NCBI GenBank assembly: GCA_047619485.1
Contig: JBLHKE010000132.1
Coordinates: forward strand, 1-13,385
Direction of reading: 5' to 3'
Source: JBLHKE01 sp047619485
GTDB lineage: Bacteria > Verrucomicrobiota > Verrucomicrobiia > Verrucomicrobiales > DEV007
Length of the DNA stretch: 13,385 nt
In this document: piece by piece, positions 1 to 7,478 of the stretch
How the letters are laid out: every line of letters begins with the position of its first letter
Position numbering within the stretch: the first letter of the stretch is position 1
The notes under the pieces: model-generated
The model's input: only the letters and a program-made list of their open reading frames with translations
Databases searched by the model: none
Told to the model about the DNA's origin: nothing
Program-made: the position numbers and the translations under genes

Positions 1-618
1 CTGCCGGAGTCGGTGAGTTTCGCTGCAGCGGCATCCCTCGGTTGCCGATTCGCCACCGCCTACCGCGCGCTCGCCCATGCCGATCAGGCCAACCTGCAAC
101 CCGGGGAACACGTTGCAATCTTTGGCTGCGGAGGGGTCGGTCTCTCTGCCGTGATGATCGCCAGAGCACTCGGAGCAGAGGTGACCGCCATCGACATCCG
201 CGATTCAGCTCTCCAGAGCGCGGCCGATCTCGGAGCAACCCCGTGCCACTTCGATGCGATCGACCATCTGCGCGCAGACGTGACGGTCGACGCCCTAGGA
301 AAAACGGAAACCTGCCTAGCCGCCATCAACTCACTCAAGCCGCGCGGCCGCCATGTGCAGGTCGGGTTGATGCTCGCGGAAGACGCCGTCCCGCCCATTC
401 CAATCGGTGCCATCATCGCCAAGGAATTGAAACTCATCGGCAGCCACGGCATGGGTGCAGCGGGCTACCCCGAGCTGTTGCGCCACGTCGCCAGCGGCAA
501 ACTCAGGCCTGACAAACTCATCGCCCGCGCCATCTCGCTCGACCAACTCCCTGACGCGCTCGAGCAGATGGGGGTGTTCCAGACCGAACCAGGCTTGACC
601 ATCGTTGAACGATTTTAG
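1..618 (+). CDS. Zinc-dependent alcohol dehydrogenase family protein, C-terminal part (5' truncated by window edge)
   Basis: The frame is open from base 1 to the TAG at 616-618, giving about 205 residues of a medium-chain dehydrogenase that is normally about 340-350. The N-terminal GroES-like domain with the catalytic zinc ligands lies outside the window. What remains is the NAD(P)-binding Rossmann domain and the C-terminal catalytic segment. The visible peptide has a GCRFATAYRAL segment typical of one Zn-ADH subgroup, then the nucleotide-binding glycine motif GCGGVG (about residues 42-47) and an aspartate at the end of the second strand (AID, about residue 65), which favours NAD over NADP. 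It would oxidise an alcohol or reduce an aldehyde in the cytoplasm; the substrate cannot be told. The GTG at 13 lies inside the conserved fold and is not the true start. The next gene is 322 bp away, so the two need not be co-transcribed. Confidence 0.9.
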   Translation: MPESVSFAAAASLGCRFATAYRALAHADQANLQPGEHVAIFGCGGVGLSAVMIARALGAEVTAIDIRDSALQSAADLGATPCHFDAIDHLRADVTVDALGKTETCLAAINSLKPRGRHVQVGLMLAEDAVPPIPIGAIIAKELKLIGSHGMGAAGYPELLRHVASGKLRPDKLIARAISLDQLPDALEQMGVFQTEPGLTIVERF

Positions 619-717
619 ACCAAAGCCGATAGGATAGGCCTGATCGTCAACGACAACGCCCTCTCCCCTGCCCAGCGCAGTTCATCAAAGGACGCGTAAC
701 CGATACTTGAAAAAAGT

Positions 718-780
718 CTCACGCAAAGACCCAGAGTTTTCCGAAACCTAATTCACTGCGCCTCTGCATCTCTGCGTGAG
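718..780. repeat. CTCACGCA-type inverted repeat (dispersed-repeat-like hairpin)
   Basis: The left arm at 718-736 (CTCACGCAAAGACCCAGAG) is complementary to the right arm at 762-780 (CTCTGCATCTCTGCGTGAG) at 16 of 19 positions. The spacer is 25 bp. From memory, motifs of this kind (CTCACGCA-GAGA-GCAGAG) recur in intergenic regions of many bacteria; I could not search for them. No transposase is nearby, so it would be a non-autonomous or decayed element, or an RNA hairpin. It lacks a T-run and is not a standard intrinsic terminator. Confidence 0.6.
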
Positions 781-880
781 GCACTTCAACTGGTTGAGCA
801 AAAAAACTCGCCCACAACTTACCATCTGCCTAATTTACCACATGGCATGTCTCAATCCCCTACAAACTCTCGCACTGATC

Positions 881-938
881 GATGCCGCCGTCCTTAGACA
901 ATCCCATTCTGCGGATGCCGTAATCTGACCTTAGCAAT
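881..938 (+). repeat. Degenerate direct repeat just upstream of the sialidase start
   Basis: GATGCCG followed by CCTTAG and CAAT occurs at 881-902 and again at 914-938, with different spacing between the blocks. The second copy ends 2 bp before the sialidase ATG at 941. It could be a regulator-binding pair in the promoter or leader, or chance. No regulator gene is nearby. Confidence 0.25.
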
Positions 939-940
939 TC

Positions 941-2818
941 ATGAAATCGATTCACCTCACGATCTACCTCCTCCTCAGCATCACGTTAGCGAACGCCCGC
1001 GAGTGGTCACCTAAGACCATTCCCGAATCGATCGACCGCCCGTATCGCTGCGCGGTTCCGATCCGCACCGGACCGTTCGAACTGCACTCGATTCTGGCAC
1101 TCGAAACGATTGATGGCACGGCGGCCTCAATCCGATTCGGCGATGGATTCAATTTCGGTTTCGACGCGAGGACCGGTGGATTCTTCATCGAGGGACACCG
1201 GGTCACCGACACAGATAAGAACGCACTGGTCACCACCGAACTCGAGCCGCGCAAAGATTTCCAGTTCACTGCCACTCGAGATTCAAAAGGCACCACCGAA
1301 TTTAAAGTCGACGGAAAAACAGTCCTCCGCAGTAGATCTCTCAAAGGCGCCCCTCTCGATATCACCTTCCGCCCGCATCGCAACACGATGCATCTCGAGT
1401 CGATCACCATCAGCGGCGATCTCGGCGATCCACCTCCACCGATCAAAGTCACTCCCCTGCAGATCCCACTGCTACTCGGAGCCGAATCGCCGCTGCTATC
1501 GATCGAACTCAACCTCGATGAACCACTTGTGATCAAACAGATTCTCGCCACTTCCCCACAGCTAGAAAAGATCAGCTTCGACTACGATAGCGTTGCCCAA
1601 AAACTCCGGGTTCTAGGTGAACTTCCGCCGAGCCACGATCTGCGATCGCCCATCGTGCTCGATTTCCAAGCCATCGAGTTCACCAACGGTAAAAAGCTCC
1701 TGAATCCGTCCACACACACCTTCCGTGCCGCCTACCCGATTCATCGCGAGGGCGAGAGCGACTGCCACACGACGCGTATCCCCGCGATTGCGAGAACCAA
1801 CGCCGGCACGCTGCTTGGCGTTTACGACATGCGCTACAACAGCGCGAAAGACCTGCAGGAGCACATGGACGTCGGCCTGTCGCGCTCCACCGATGGCGGC
1901 CAGACCTGGGAAAAGATGCGACCGATCATGGACATGGGAGAATTTGGCGGTAAACCACAAAAGGAGAATGGCTGCTCCGATCCGAACATCCTCATCGATC
2001 CTAACACGGGCAGAATTTTCGTCTCGGCGGTCTGGACGCACGGCAAACCCGGCACCCACCAGTGGGTAGGCAAAGGATCAGAACCCGGGCACGACATCCA
2101 CAAGAGCAGCCAGTTCATGATGGTCGTTTCTGATGACGACGGCAGAACTTGGAGCGAACCCGAGAACTGGACCGAGCGCCTCAAAAAGGAGGAATGGCAT
2201 CTTTTCGCCCCCGCCCCAGGCAACGGCATCGTCTTAAAAGACGGCACCCTCGTCCTGCCAACCCAAGGTCGCGATGCCAATGGGCTCCCCTTCTCCAACA
2301 TCAGCTGGAGCAATGACGGCGGGCGAACCTGGATCGTCAGCGAACCCGCACGCCACAACACAACCGAATGCGCGGTCGTCCAGCTAGCGGATGGCAGCCT
2401 GATGCTCAACATGCGCGACAACCGCAACCGCACAGACAAGTCCGACACCAACGGCCGCGCCGTGGCAATCACCCGCGACCTCGGCCAGACCTGGGAGAAA
2501 CACCCGGGCGATCACAGAGCGCTCCCCGAGCCGACCTGCATGGCATCGCTGATTTCCGCAGACCAGTTCCTGTTCTTCTCCAATCCTCACAACAAACACC
2601 AACGCAGCCACATCACCATTCAGGCAAGCCTTGATCAGGGCGAATCCTGGCCAGAAAAACACCACGTCCTCCTCGACGCCGGTAAAAGCCGAGGCTACTC
2701 CAGCCTCGTGATGATCAATAGCGAGACCGTTGGCATCCTCTACGAATCCAGTCGCGCAAATTTAGTTTTTCAGAAAATATCATTCCAAAACCTTTTACTA
2801 CCAACCAAATACAACTGA
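941..2818 (+). CDS. Secreted exo-alpha-sialidase (neuraminidase, GH33)
   Basis: This 625-residue protein should release terminal sialic acids from host or environmental glycans outside the cytoplasm. Residues 1-19 form a signal peptide ending ANA. Residues about 30-165 look like a lectin-like beta-sandwich, and about 168-262 resemble the sialidase N-terminal domain. The six-bladed propeller follows. The RIP motif is at 279-281 (R279). Asp-boxes lie at 314-323, 396-404, 455-464, a weaker one at 510-518, and 562-570. By alignment from memory to bacterial sialidases, the arginine triad is R279, R492 (NMR) and R555; E476 is the glutamate that pairs with the tyrosine nucleophile Y586 in GYSSL; and D304 is a candidate acid/base. 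The E476-R492 spacing of 16 matches known enzymes. No Shine-Dalgarno sequence precedes the ATG. The last 20 or so codons are AT-rich. The next gene encodes a secreted lectin 105 bp downstream on the same strand. Confidence 0.93.
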   Translation: MKSIHLTIYLLLSITLANAREWSPKTIPESIDRPYRCAVPIRTGPFELHSILALETIDGTAASIRFGDGFNFGFDARTGGFFIEGHRVTDTDKNALVTTELEPRKDFQFTATRDSKGTTEFKVDGKTVLRSRSLKGAPLDITFRPHRNTMHLESITISGDLGDPPPPIKVTPLQIPLLLGAESPLLSIELNLDEPLVIKQILATSPQLEKISFDYDSVAQKLRVLGELPPSHDLRSPIVLDFQAIEFTNGKKLLNPSTHTFRAAYPIHREGESDCHTTRIPAIARTNAGTLLGVYDMRYNSAKDLQEHMDVGLSRSTDGGQTWEKMRPIMDMGEFGGKPQKENGCSDPNILIDPNTGRIFVSAVWTHGKPGTHQWVGKGSEPGHDIHKSSQFMMVVSDDDGRTWSEPENWTERLKKEEWHLFAPAPGNGIVLKDGTLVLPTQGRDANGLPFSNISWSNDGGRTWIVSEPARHNTTECAVVQLADGSLMLNMRDNRNRTDKSDTNGRAVAITRDLGQTWEKHPGDHRALPEPTCMASLISADQFLFFSNPHNKHQRSHITIQASLDQGESWPEKHHVLLDAGKSRGYSSLVMINSETVGILYESSRANLVFQKISFQNLLLPTKYN

Positions 2819-2923
2819 TTTTACGTTATTTACAGCATTGGAGTTTTGCGGTAATAATCTCGCCAAATCACTACAATTCAGGCAATCTCGATTTCTCCTG
2901 ATCTTCGACAGACCATCCTATTC

Positions 2924-4000
2924 ATGAAAAAAATCATCTTCCCTCTCGCCTTTGCCGTCTCACTCACAGCTTCCGCCAATGCGGCAGTAGTCACGAGTGG
3001 CTTCGTCCAGAACACGGAAGCCAACTGGTCCCACGTCGCGGGCGCCGTCGCCAGCGGTTCTACCGAAAATGTGCCCTCTTCACGCGCAATCGATGGCAAC
3101 TACAGCGGTGTCTGGGGCAATGGTTCAGTAACCCACACAGCTGACAACGGCGACGCCGGCTCCTGGTGGCAGGTCGACTTGGGCGCCGCGCGTCCGATCA
3201 CTGATATCGCGTTGTTCAACCGCACCGACTGCTGTGGCGGCCGTCTGGCTAACTTCTCCGTCCTCGCAAGCAACGACTCGACCTTCACCACAGCGCACAT
3301 TTACGATTCAGGCAATCAGGGAGCGGTTGGCGTGAGTGCCGGTTTCACCGGGATCGGAGCTACCGCCCGCTATGTCCGTGTCCAACGCAATTCCCTCGCC
3401 CCCGGCGCTGGCGGAAGCGTTATTTCACTAGCAGAGGTGGATGTCATCGGAGCGGCGCTATTCAACTACAGCAACCTCGCCATTGGAAGTGCCGCGAGCC
3501 AATCAACAACCCTTTCCAACTCAGCCAATCCAACCGCTGACAAAGCAATTGATGGGAACCTCGCCACCGCTTTTGGAGACGGTTCTACAACCCACACCGC
3601 CGGCTCGGGAGGAGCCCCCGTCTTCTGGGAGACAAGTCTAACCTCGGCCTCTAGCATCAACGAAATCTCACTCTACAACCGGGGCGATTGCTGCCCAGAG
3701 CGACTCAGCAACTTCCGAGTCTCCATTTTTGACGGTGCGACGGAGGTCTGGGGCGAGAACTACTTTGAAGGTACTGGCAACGTCGGCAATGGCATCTTCA
3801 GCATCCAGGAAGACACTGGCGGCTTCTTCGGCACTGGCGATCGTGTGCGGATCGAACTCATCGGTGGCTTGAACAACGCGCCGAACGACACCCTCTCACT
3901 TCGTGAAGTCGAAATTTACGGGGTCGCTGTCCCGGAGCCGAGCACGGGTCTATTGGGTCTCGCAGGACTCGCGCTCCTCCTGCGCCGCTGCCGTCGCTAG
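2924..4000 (+). CDS. PEP-CTERM protein with two tandem F-type lectin (fucolectin-like) domains
   Basis: The product is 358 residues: a signal peptide (1-20), two beta-sandwich domains of the F5/8C-fucolectin group (about 28-176 and 185-333), and a PEP-CTERM tail. The tail has VPEP at 336-339, a hydrophobic helix at about 341-353 and RRCRR at the end, as recognised by exosortase. Each lectin domain has the fucose-binding pattern of F-type lectins: H71 then R100-T-D102 and R107, and H224 then R253-G-D255 and R260. Both have 28 residues between H and R and the form RxDx4R. Both also have the adjacent cysteines (CC at 103-104 and 256-257) that make the vicinal disulfide in this family. The first domain keeps WWQVDLG; the second has FWETSLT there. 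Binding to fucose or a related sugar is inferred. It follows a sialidase, so a role in glycan capture or adhesion at the cell surface is likely. Its stop overlaps that of the convergent gene. Confidence 0.88.
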   Translation: MKKIIFPLAFAVSLTASANAAVVTSGFVQNTEANWSHVAGAVASGSTENVPSSRAIDGNYSGVWGNGSVTHTADNGDAGSWWQVDLGAARPITDIALFNRTDCCGGRLANFSVLASNDSTFTTAHIYDSGNQGAVGVSAGFTGIGATARYVRVQRNSLAPGAGGSVISLAEVDVIGAALFNYSNLAIGSAASQSTTLSNSANPTADKAIDGNLATAFGDGSTTHTAGSGGAPVFWETSLTSASSINEISLYNRGDCCPERLSNFRVSIFDGATEVWGENYFEGTGNVGNGIFSIQEDTGGFFGTGDRVRIELIGGLNNAPNDTLSLREVEIYGVAVPEPSTGLLGLAGLALLLRRCRR

Positions 4001-6369
4001 ATCGCATACTCCGCATCCGCAGCATCCCGGTTCCGGTCGCCACCAAGGGCGATACCACCGGCGATATGCCACGCGCGCTCGAAGCCAAGTCGCCTCAGGA
4101 CCTCCGCAGCTTTGCCACTGCGAGTCCCGCTACGGCAGACGAAGATGATCTCTCTATCCTCCTCGCGCTCGCGCAGGCGACCCGAGAGGAAGTTGGTAAA
4201 GTGGCTGAGGGGAACGTTCGATGGTGGCGCCTTGAGCCCAAGCCCTGACCAGTCGCGCACGAATTGAAACTCCTGAGGCTCACGCACATCAACAACCAGC
4301 GCACCAGCATGCTCCGCGAAAAAACTTGGCAACTCGCCTGGTAGCACGTCAATCGATGACGACGCGACTTTGCGTGAACAGATCATCCCACAGACCAGCT
4401 CGGAGTTGGTATCGTCCTGGATCCCCGAATCGAGGCGCTTCTTCTCCGCGGCGTATTCGTCGTAGCCGATCGGAACCATCAAATCGAGAATCTGTGCGAG
4501 GAACGGGTTGCCCGCTATCTCCGCTTCGATGGTCGTGGTGAAATCATTGTCGTAGTCGTGCGTCGGACAGATCACGGTCGTAGGCGAAATGATTTTCGGT
4601 AAGCGCTGGAGGGACTCCAGCATCGCAGCTTCTGAGCTGGCAGAAAAATCTGTGCGCCCGATCCCACCGATCAACAAGGTATCGCCCGTAAAAGCAAACT
4701 GCACCGCCCCGTCTGTGAGGGTGCCATCGACTGCCTCCCCAAGCAGAAAACACCGGCCAATCACCGTGTGCCCAGGCAAATTTGACTGCGCGATGATGAT
4801 CGTCTTCCCGATCTGGAAGTACTCAGCCTCCTGCCCATCTGAAAGCATGACCATCCCGTCCGCAGACTGCGGCCAGCCGAGCAAGTCGTCCGTGTGCGCC
4901 CCCGGGGCAAGACAGTCCGAGAGCCGCTCCAGCATCTGTTTGCGTGGTGATTCGTGATCGACGTGATTGTGCGTGTCGAGGACAGCAAGCACAGTCGCGT
5001 TCTGACAGCGGATCAAGCTTTCGATCCGATCGGAGAGTTCTTCAAACGGATCGATGATCACACATTCGCGTGATTCGGCATCGATGTAGATCCAGGTGCA
5101 CATCGAGCCCTTCTTCAATTGAAGGACGCCGTCAAGTGCGCCCCGAGTCTCTAGCCCGCGGTCATCAGAAACAATCAGGCAAGCAGCACGCAATGCAGCC
5201 CCTGCCTCTTGGATCCGAGTGCAGGCATTCTCGATCTCGCGCGGCGTCGTCGCCGGACCGAACGACAGCCGGATCGCCCCCTCGCTGCGCGCTTTTGAAA
5301 ATCCCATCTCGTCGAGCACATAGGAACCGCGCAGGGCCGACCCGCAGGCGGAACCAGAACTGACGCGAATGTCGGCCGCGTCGAATAGATCCATCAGCTC
5401 CTTGCTGGTGAAACCTCGCACGGAGAAATTCAGCGTCGTCGGCACCGTCTTTGAAAGCGGCGCGTTAAAAACAACATCGGGCAGCGCGGCTTCCAGGCTC
5501 TCCACCAGTTGGTCGCGATACTTCACCAGCGTCTCAGCCGACTGGAAGGTCGGATCATCAGCGTCGGCGAGCAATCGGAACACCTCAGCCAGAGCCGCGA
5601 CACCAGGTAGATTCTCGGTTCCGCCACGCGCGCCACTCTCCTGTCCCCCACCAGCGAAAAGCGGCACCAATGGTGAACCATCACGCACATAGAGCATCCC
5701 GATCCCCTTCGGCGCGTAGAGCTTGTGACCGCTGCACGGTGCATAATCAATCGTCGTCCGCGACAGATCCAACTCGAGTTTGGCGACAGCTTGCACGTAA
5801 TCGACCATCCACGGAACGCCCTCGCTCCCACTCCGGATCACGTCCTCGATTCGCGGGATGTCGTGCACGACGCCGGTCTCGTTATTGACCGCCATGGTGC
5901 AGACCATCGCCGCGCGGCCGATGTGCTCGCGTAGAAAATCGAATTCGAGTTGCCCGTCGGAATCGACTGGGATCTTGAGCACTTCGGCACCAAGATTGAG
6001 GATCTGGTTCCAGTGGCGCAGCGCCTCGGGCACCGCCTTGTGCTCAGTCGCAGCGTAGAGCAAAGCCTTCCCATCGAGGCTACCGGCACAGTGATCGTTC
6101 TTCCCTACGAGCGATGAGAAAACCGCTGTCTGAATCGCCTCCGTAGCGCCGCTGGTGAAAATGATCCGCCCGTCACCACCTCCGATCGCCTCCTTGGCAA
6201 GCTTTCGTGCGGTCTCTAAAATCGATCGGGCGCGCAAGCCGGTGATGTGTGCGCTGCTCGGGTTGCCGAACAGCTCCTCCATCGCATCCTTCGCCGCCGC
6301 CGCGACTGTCGGCAACACTCGAGTGGTCGCGTTCGCATCTAGATAGATCTCATTGGTCGCAGCAGGCAT
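3997..6369 (-). CDS. Cysteine desulfurase - persulfide dioxygenase-like MBL - rhodanese fusion protein
   Basis: A single chain of about 790 residues joins three sulfur enzymes. Residues about 6-395 are a class V aminotransferase of the NifS/IscS type: H110 (TEHKAV), NNETG at 162-166, D190 and Q193 for PLP, the PLP lysine K216 (GHKLYAPKG), and catalytic C342 (SSGSACGS). It should move sulfur from L-cysteine to an enzyme persulfide. Residues about 406-628 are an ETHE1-like metallo-beta-lactamase: HNHVDH at 467-472, H534, D563 and H604 as metal ligands, plus GRTDF, typical of persulfide dioxygenases that make sulfite. Residues about 672-775 are a rhodanese with active loop CRSGTRS (C745). The product is cytoplasmic with no signal peptide. 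The ATG at 6369 is preferred because homology begins at IYLDANATT; a TTG at 6405 would add 12 residues. No Fe-S scaffold genes are nearby, which favours sulfur catabolism over cluster assembly. The TSUP exporter gene lies 159 bp upstream. Confidence 0.93.
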   Translation of the reverse strand: MPAATNEIYLDANATTRVLPTVAAAAKDAMEELFGNPSSAHITGLRARSILETARKLAKEAIGGGDGRIIFTSGATEAIQTAVFSSLVGKNDHCAGSLDGKALLYAATEHKAVPEALRHWNQILNLGAEVLKIPVDSDGQLEFDFLREHIGRAAMVCTMAVNNETGVVHDIPRIEDVIRSGSEGVPWMVDYVQAVAKLELDLSRTTIDYAPCSGHKLYAPKGIGMLYVRDGSPLVPLFAGGGQESGARGGTENLPGVAALAEVFRLLADADDPTFQSAETLVKYRDQLVESLEAALPDVVFNAPLSKTVPTTLNFSVRGFTSKELMDLFDAADIRVSSGSACGSALRGSYVLDEMGFSKARSEGAIRLSFGPATTPREIENACTRIQEAGAALRAACLIVSDDRGLETRGALDGVLQLKKGSMCTWIYIDAESRECVIIDPFEELSDRIESLIRCQNATVLAVLDTHNHVDHESPRKQMLERLSDCLAPGAHTDDLLGWPQSADGMVMLSDGQEAEYFQIGKTIIIAQSNLPGHTVIGRCFLLGEAVDGTLTDGAVQFAFTGDTLLIGGIGRTDFSASSEAAMLESLQRLPKIISPTTVICPTHDYDNDFTTTIEAEIAGNPFLAQILDLMVPIGYDEYAAEKKRLDSGIQDDTNSELVCGMICSRKVASSSIDVLPGELPSFFAEHAGALVVDVREPQEFQFVRDWSGLGLKAPPSNVPLSHFTNFLSGRLREREEDREIIFVCRSGTRSGKAAEVLRRLGFERAWHIAGGIALGGDRNRDAADAEYAI

Positions 6370-6420
6370 GAGACGAGTATGCGTTGAACCGCCCCCGGAA
6401 ACCAAGGTTAGAATCGAACC

Positions 6421-6489
6421 GCCGTAACTTCATGCTCGGACATCGTGCTTAGGCATTGCGCTTCGATTTTTAAATCGAAGTTACGGCAT
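6421..6489 (+). repeat. Palindromic hairpin repeat, copy 1
   Basis: The core at 6447-6489 matches the reverse complement of 13253-13294 at 37 of 43 aligned columns. It contains a hairpin with stem CTTCGATTT (6461-6469), loop TT and stem AAATCGAAG (6472-6480). An upstream arm GCCGTAACTTC (6421-6431) is perfectly complementary to GAAGTTACGGC (6477-6487), so two foldings compete for GAAG. It sits between the TSUP gene and the fusion gene. There is no T-run on either strand, so it is a dispersed repeat rather than an ordinary terminator. Confidence 0.75.
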
Positions 6490-6528
6490 CGCCTGCGGCG
6501 ACTGGGATTTCGAGCAAAATCGATCTCA

Positions 6529-7311
6529 TCACAGCAGTTCCACGACACAAATCGCGATCCCTGTCAGCAGGACGAGCCAGCCAAACCCAACCTTTAACCG
6601 TTTGGCCGGCACCTTGCTACCGCACCAGACTCCAATCCCAATACCCACGCACGACACCGCAGCAAAGCCCAACAAGAATCGCCACTCGATCTCCTGCGAG
6701 CCACCGAGATCGCCACAGAAACCGACCAATGATTTGCATGCAATCACGAACAGAGATGTCCCGACAGCCCGCCGCATCGGTAGTCGTAAAAAATGCACCA
6801 GGGCCGGCACAATCAGAAAACCACCGCCCGCACCGACGAATCCAGTCACCGCCCCGACGACTAGCCCTTCGATGGTCACCAGCCACGCGCCCCCGAGCGT
6901 TGCTCCGACATCGTCCCCGTCCGTTACCCGTGCTCGCGCCGGCCGGATCATCGAGACCGCAGCCGCAATCATTACTACGGCGAGAACCACCAGCACGAAA
7001 GTCCCGCGTTCCAGACCGAGCAATTTCTCTGGCAAATTTGGAACGATCCACAGACGGACGGCGAACACGCTCACAACCGATGGCAATCCGAACACCAGCG
7101 CCGAACGGTAGTCGATCAGCCCCGCCCGCGCATAAGCGATCGCCCCGACGCCGGCGGTCGCCCCAACAACAAATAGCGAATACGCCGTCGAGAGCAAAGG
7201 GTCGACACCGAACAAGTAGACCAGGATCGGCACAGTTAAGATCGAGCCACCAGCGCCGATCATCCCTAAAGTGAGCCCCATTATCAGGGCGGCGAGGTAT
7301 CCGTGCAGCAT
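6529..7311 (-). CDS. TSUP family transporter (TauE/SafE-type sulfite/sulfonate exporter)
   Basis: This is a 260-residue inner-membrane protein with about eight hydrophobic segments, the usual size for the TSUP family. The internal duplication of the family is clear: GMIGAGGSILTVPILV near the N-terminus and GFVGAGGGFLIVPALV in the second half. TSUP members are linked to export of sulfite, sulfonates or other sulfur anions, but the substrate cannot be read from sequence. The ATG at 7311 is chosen because the first membrane helix begins there; a GTG at 7389 would add 26 polar residues unlike this family. GGTGG lies 5-9 bases before the ATG. The next gene downstream on the same strand encodes the cysteine desulfurase-dioxygenase-rhodanese fusion, 159 bp away across a hairpin repeat. 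This suggests it removes the sulfite or thiosulfate formed there. Confidence 0.9.
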   Translation of the reverse strand: MLHGYLAALIMGLTLGMIGAGGSILTVPILVYLFGVDPLLSTAYSLFVVGATAGVGAIAYARAGLIDYRSALVFGLPSVVSVFAVRLWIVPNLPEKLLGLERGTFVLVVLAVVMIAAAVSMIRPARARVTDGDDVGATLGGAWLVTIEGLVVGAVTGFVGAGGGFLIVPALVHFLRLPMRRAVGTSLFVIACKSLVGFCGDLGGSQEIEWRFLLGFAAVSCVGIGIGVWCGSKVPAKRLKVGFGWLVLLTGIAICVVELL

Positions 7312-7478
7312 CGCGCCACCATCCACCCGGCCGCAACCGCGATCAAGTTCCGAAGCGTCGTGGAGACTTTCAGTCGCCGGCGTAAACACGACAAATCAAT
7401 CCGTCCCCACAAGATCCCGCCCCAACGCCAGCGTCGTGAGTTGCAGTTGCATACAGACTAGGCGGCTGAGACCCACCA

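Larger units (their letters stand above)
619..940. other. Intergenic region between alcohol dehydrogenase and sialidase
   Basis: This 322-bp stretch has no convincing gene. It holds an inverted repeat at 718-780 and, just before the sialidase start, a degenerate direct repeat (881-902 and 914-938). It is more AT-rich than the flanking genes around 780-840. I could not identify a clear -35/-10 pair or a GC-rich hairpin with a T-run, so the ends of the neighbouring transcripts are unplaced. Confidence 0.6.

Noticed and set aside
13..15. GTG at 13 as the start of the alcohol dehydrogenase
   Set aside because: It falls within conserved sequence before the Rossmann fold, and the frame is open to the window edge, so the gene is truncated by the window.
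6370..6405. TTG start adding 12 residues to the sulfur fusion
   Set aside because: The extension is not conserved-looking and the aminotransferase homology starts just after the ATG at 6369.
6461..6480. Perfect hairpin as an intrinsic terminator
   Set aside because: The stem is AT-rich and neither strand has a T-run after it; the inverted copy at 13262-13280 shows it is a dispersed repeat.
7312..7389. GTG start adding 26 residues to the TSUP transporter
   Set aside because: The added residues are polar and charged and precede the first membrane helix; ATG at 7311 gives the usual family length.
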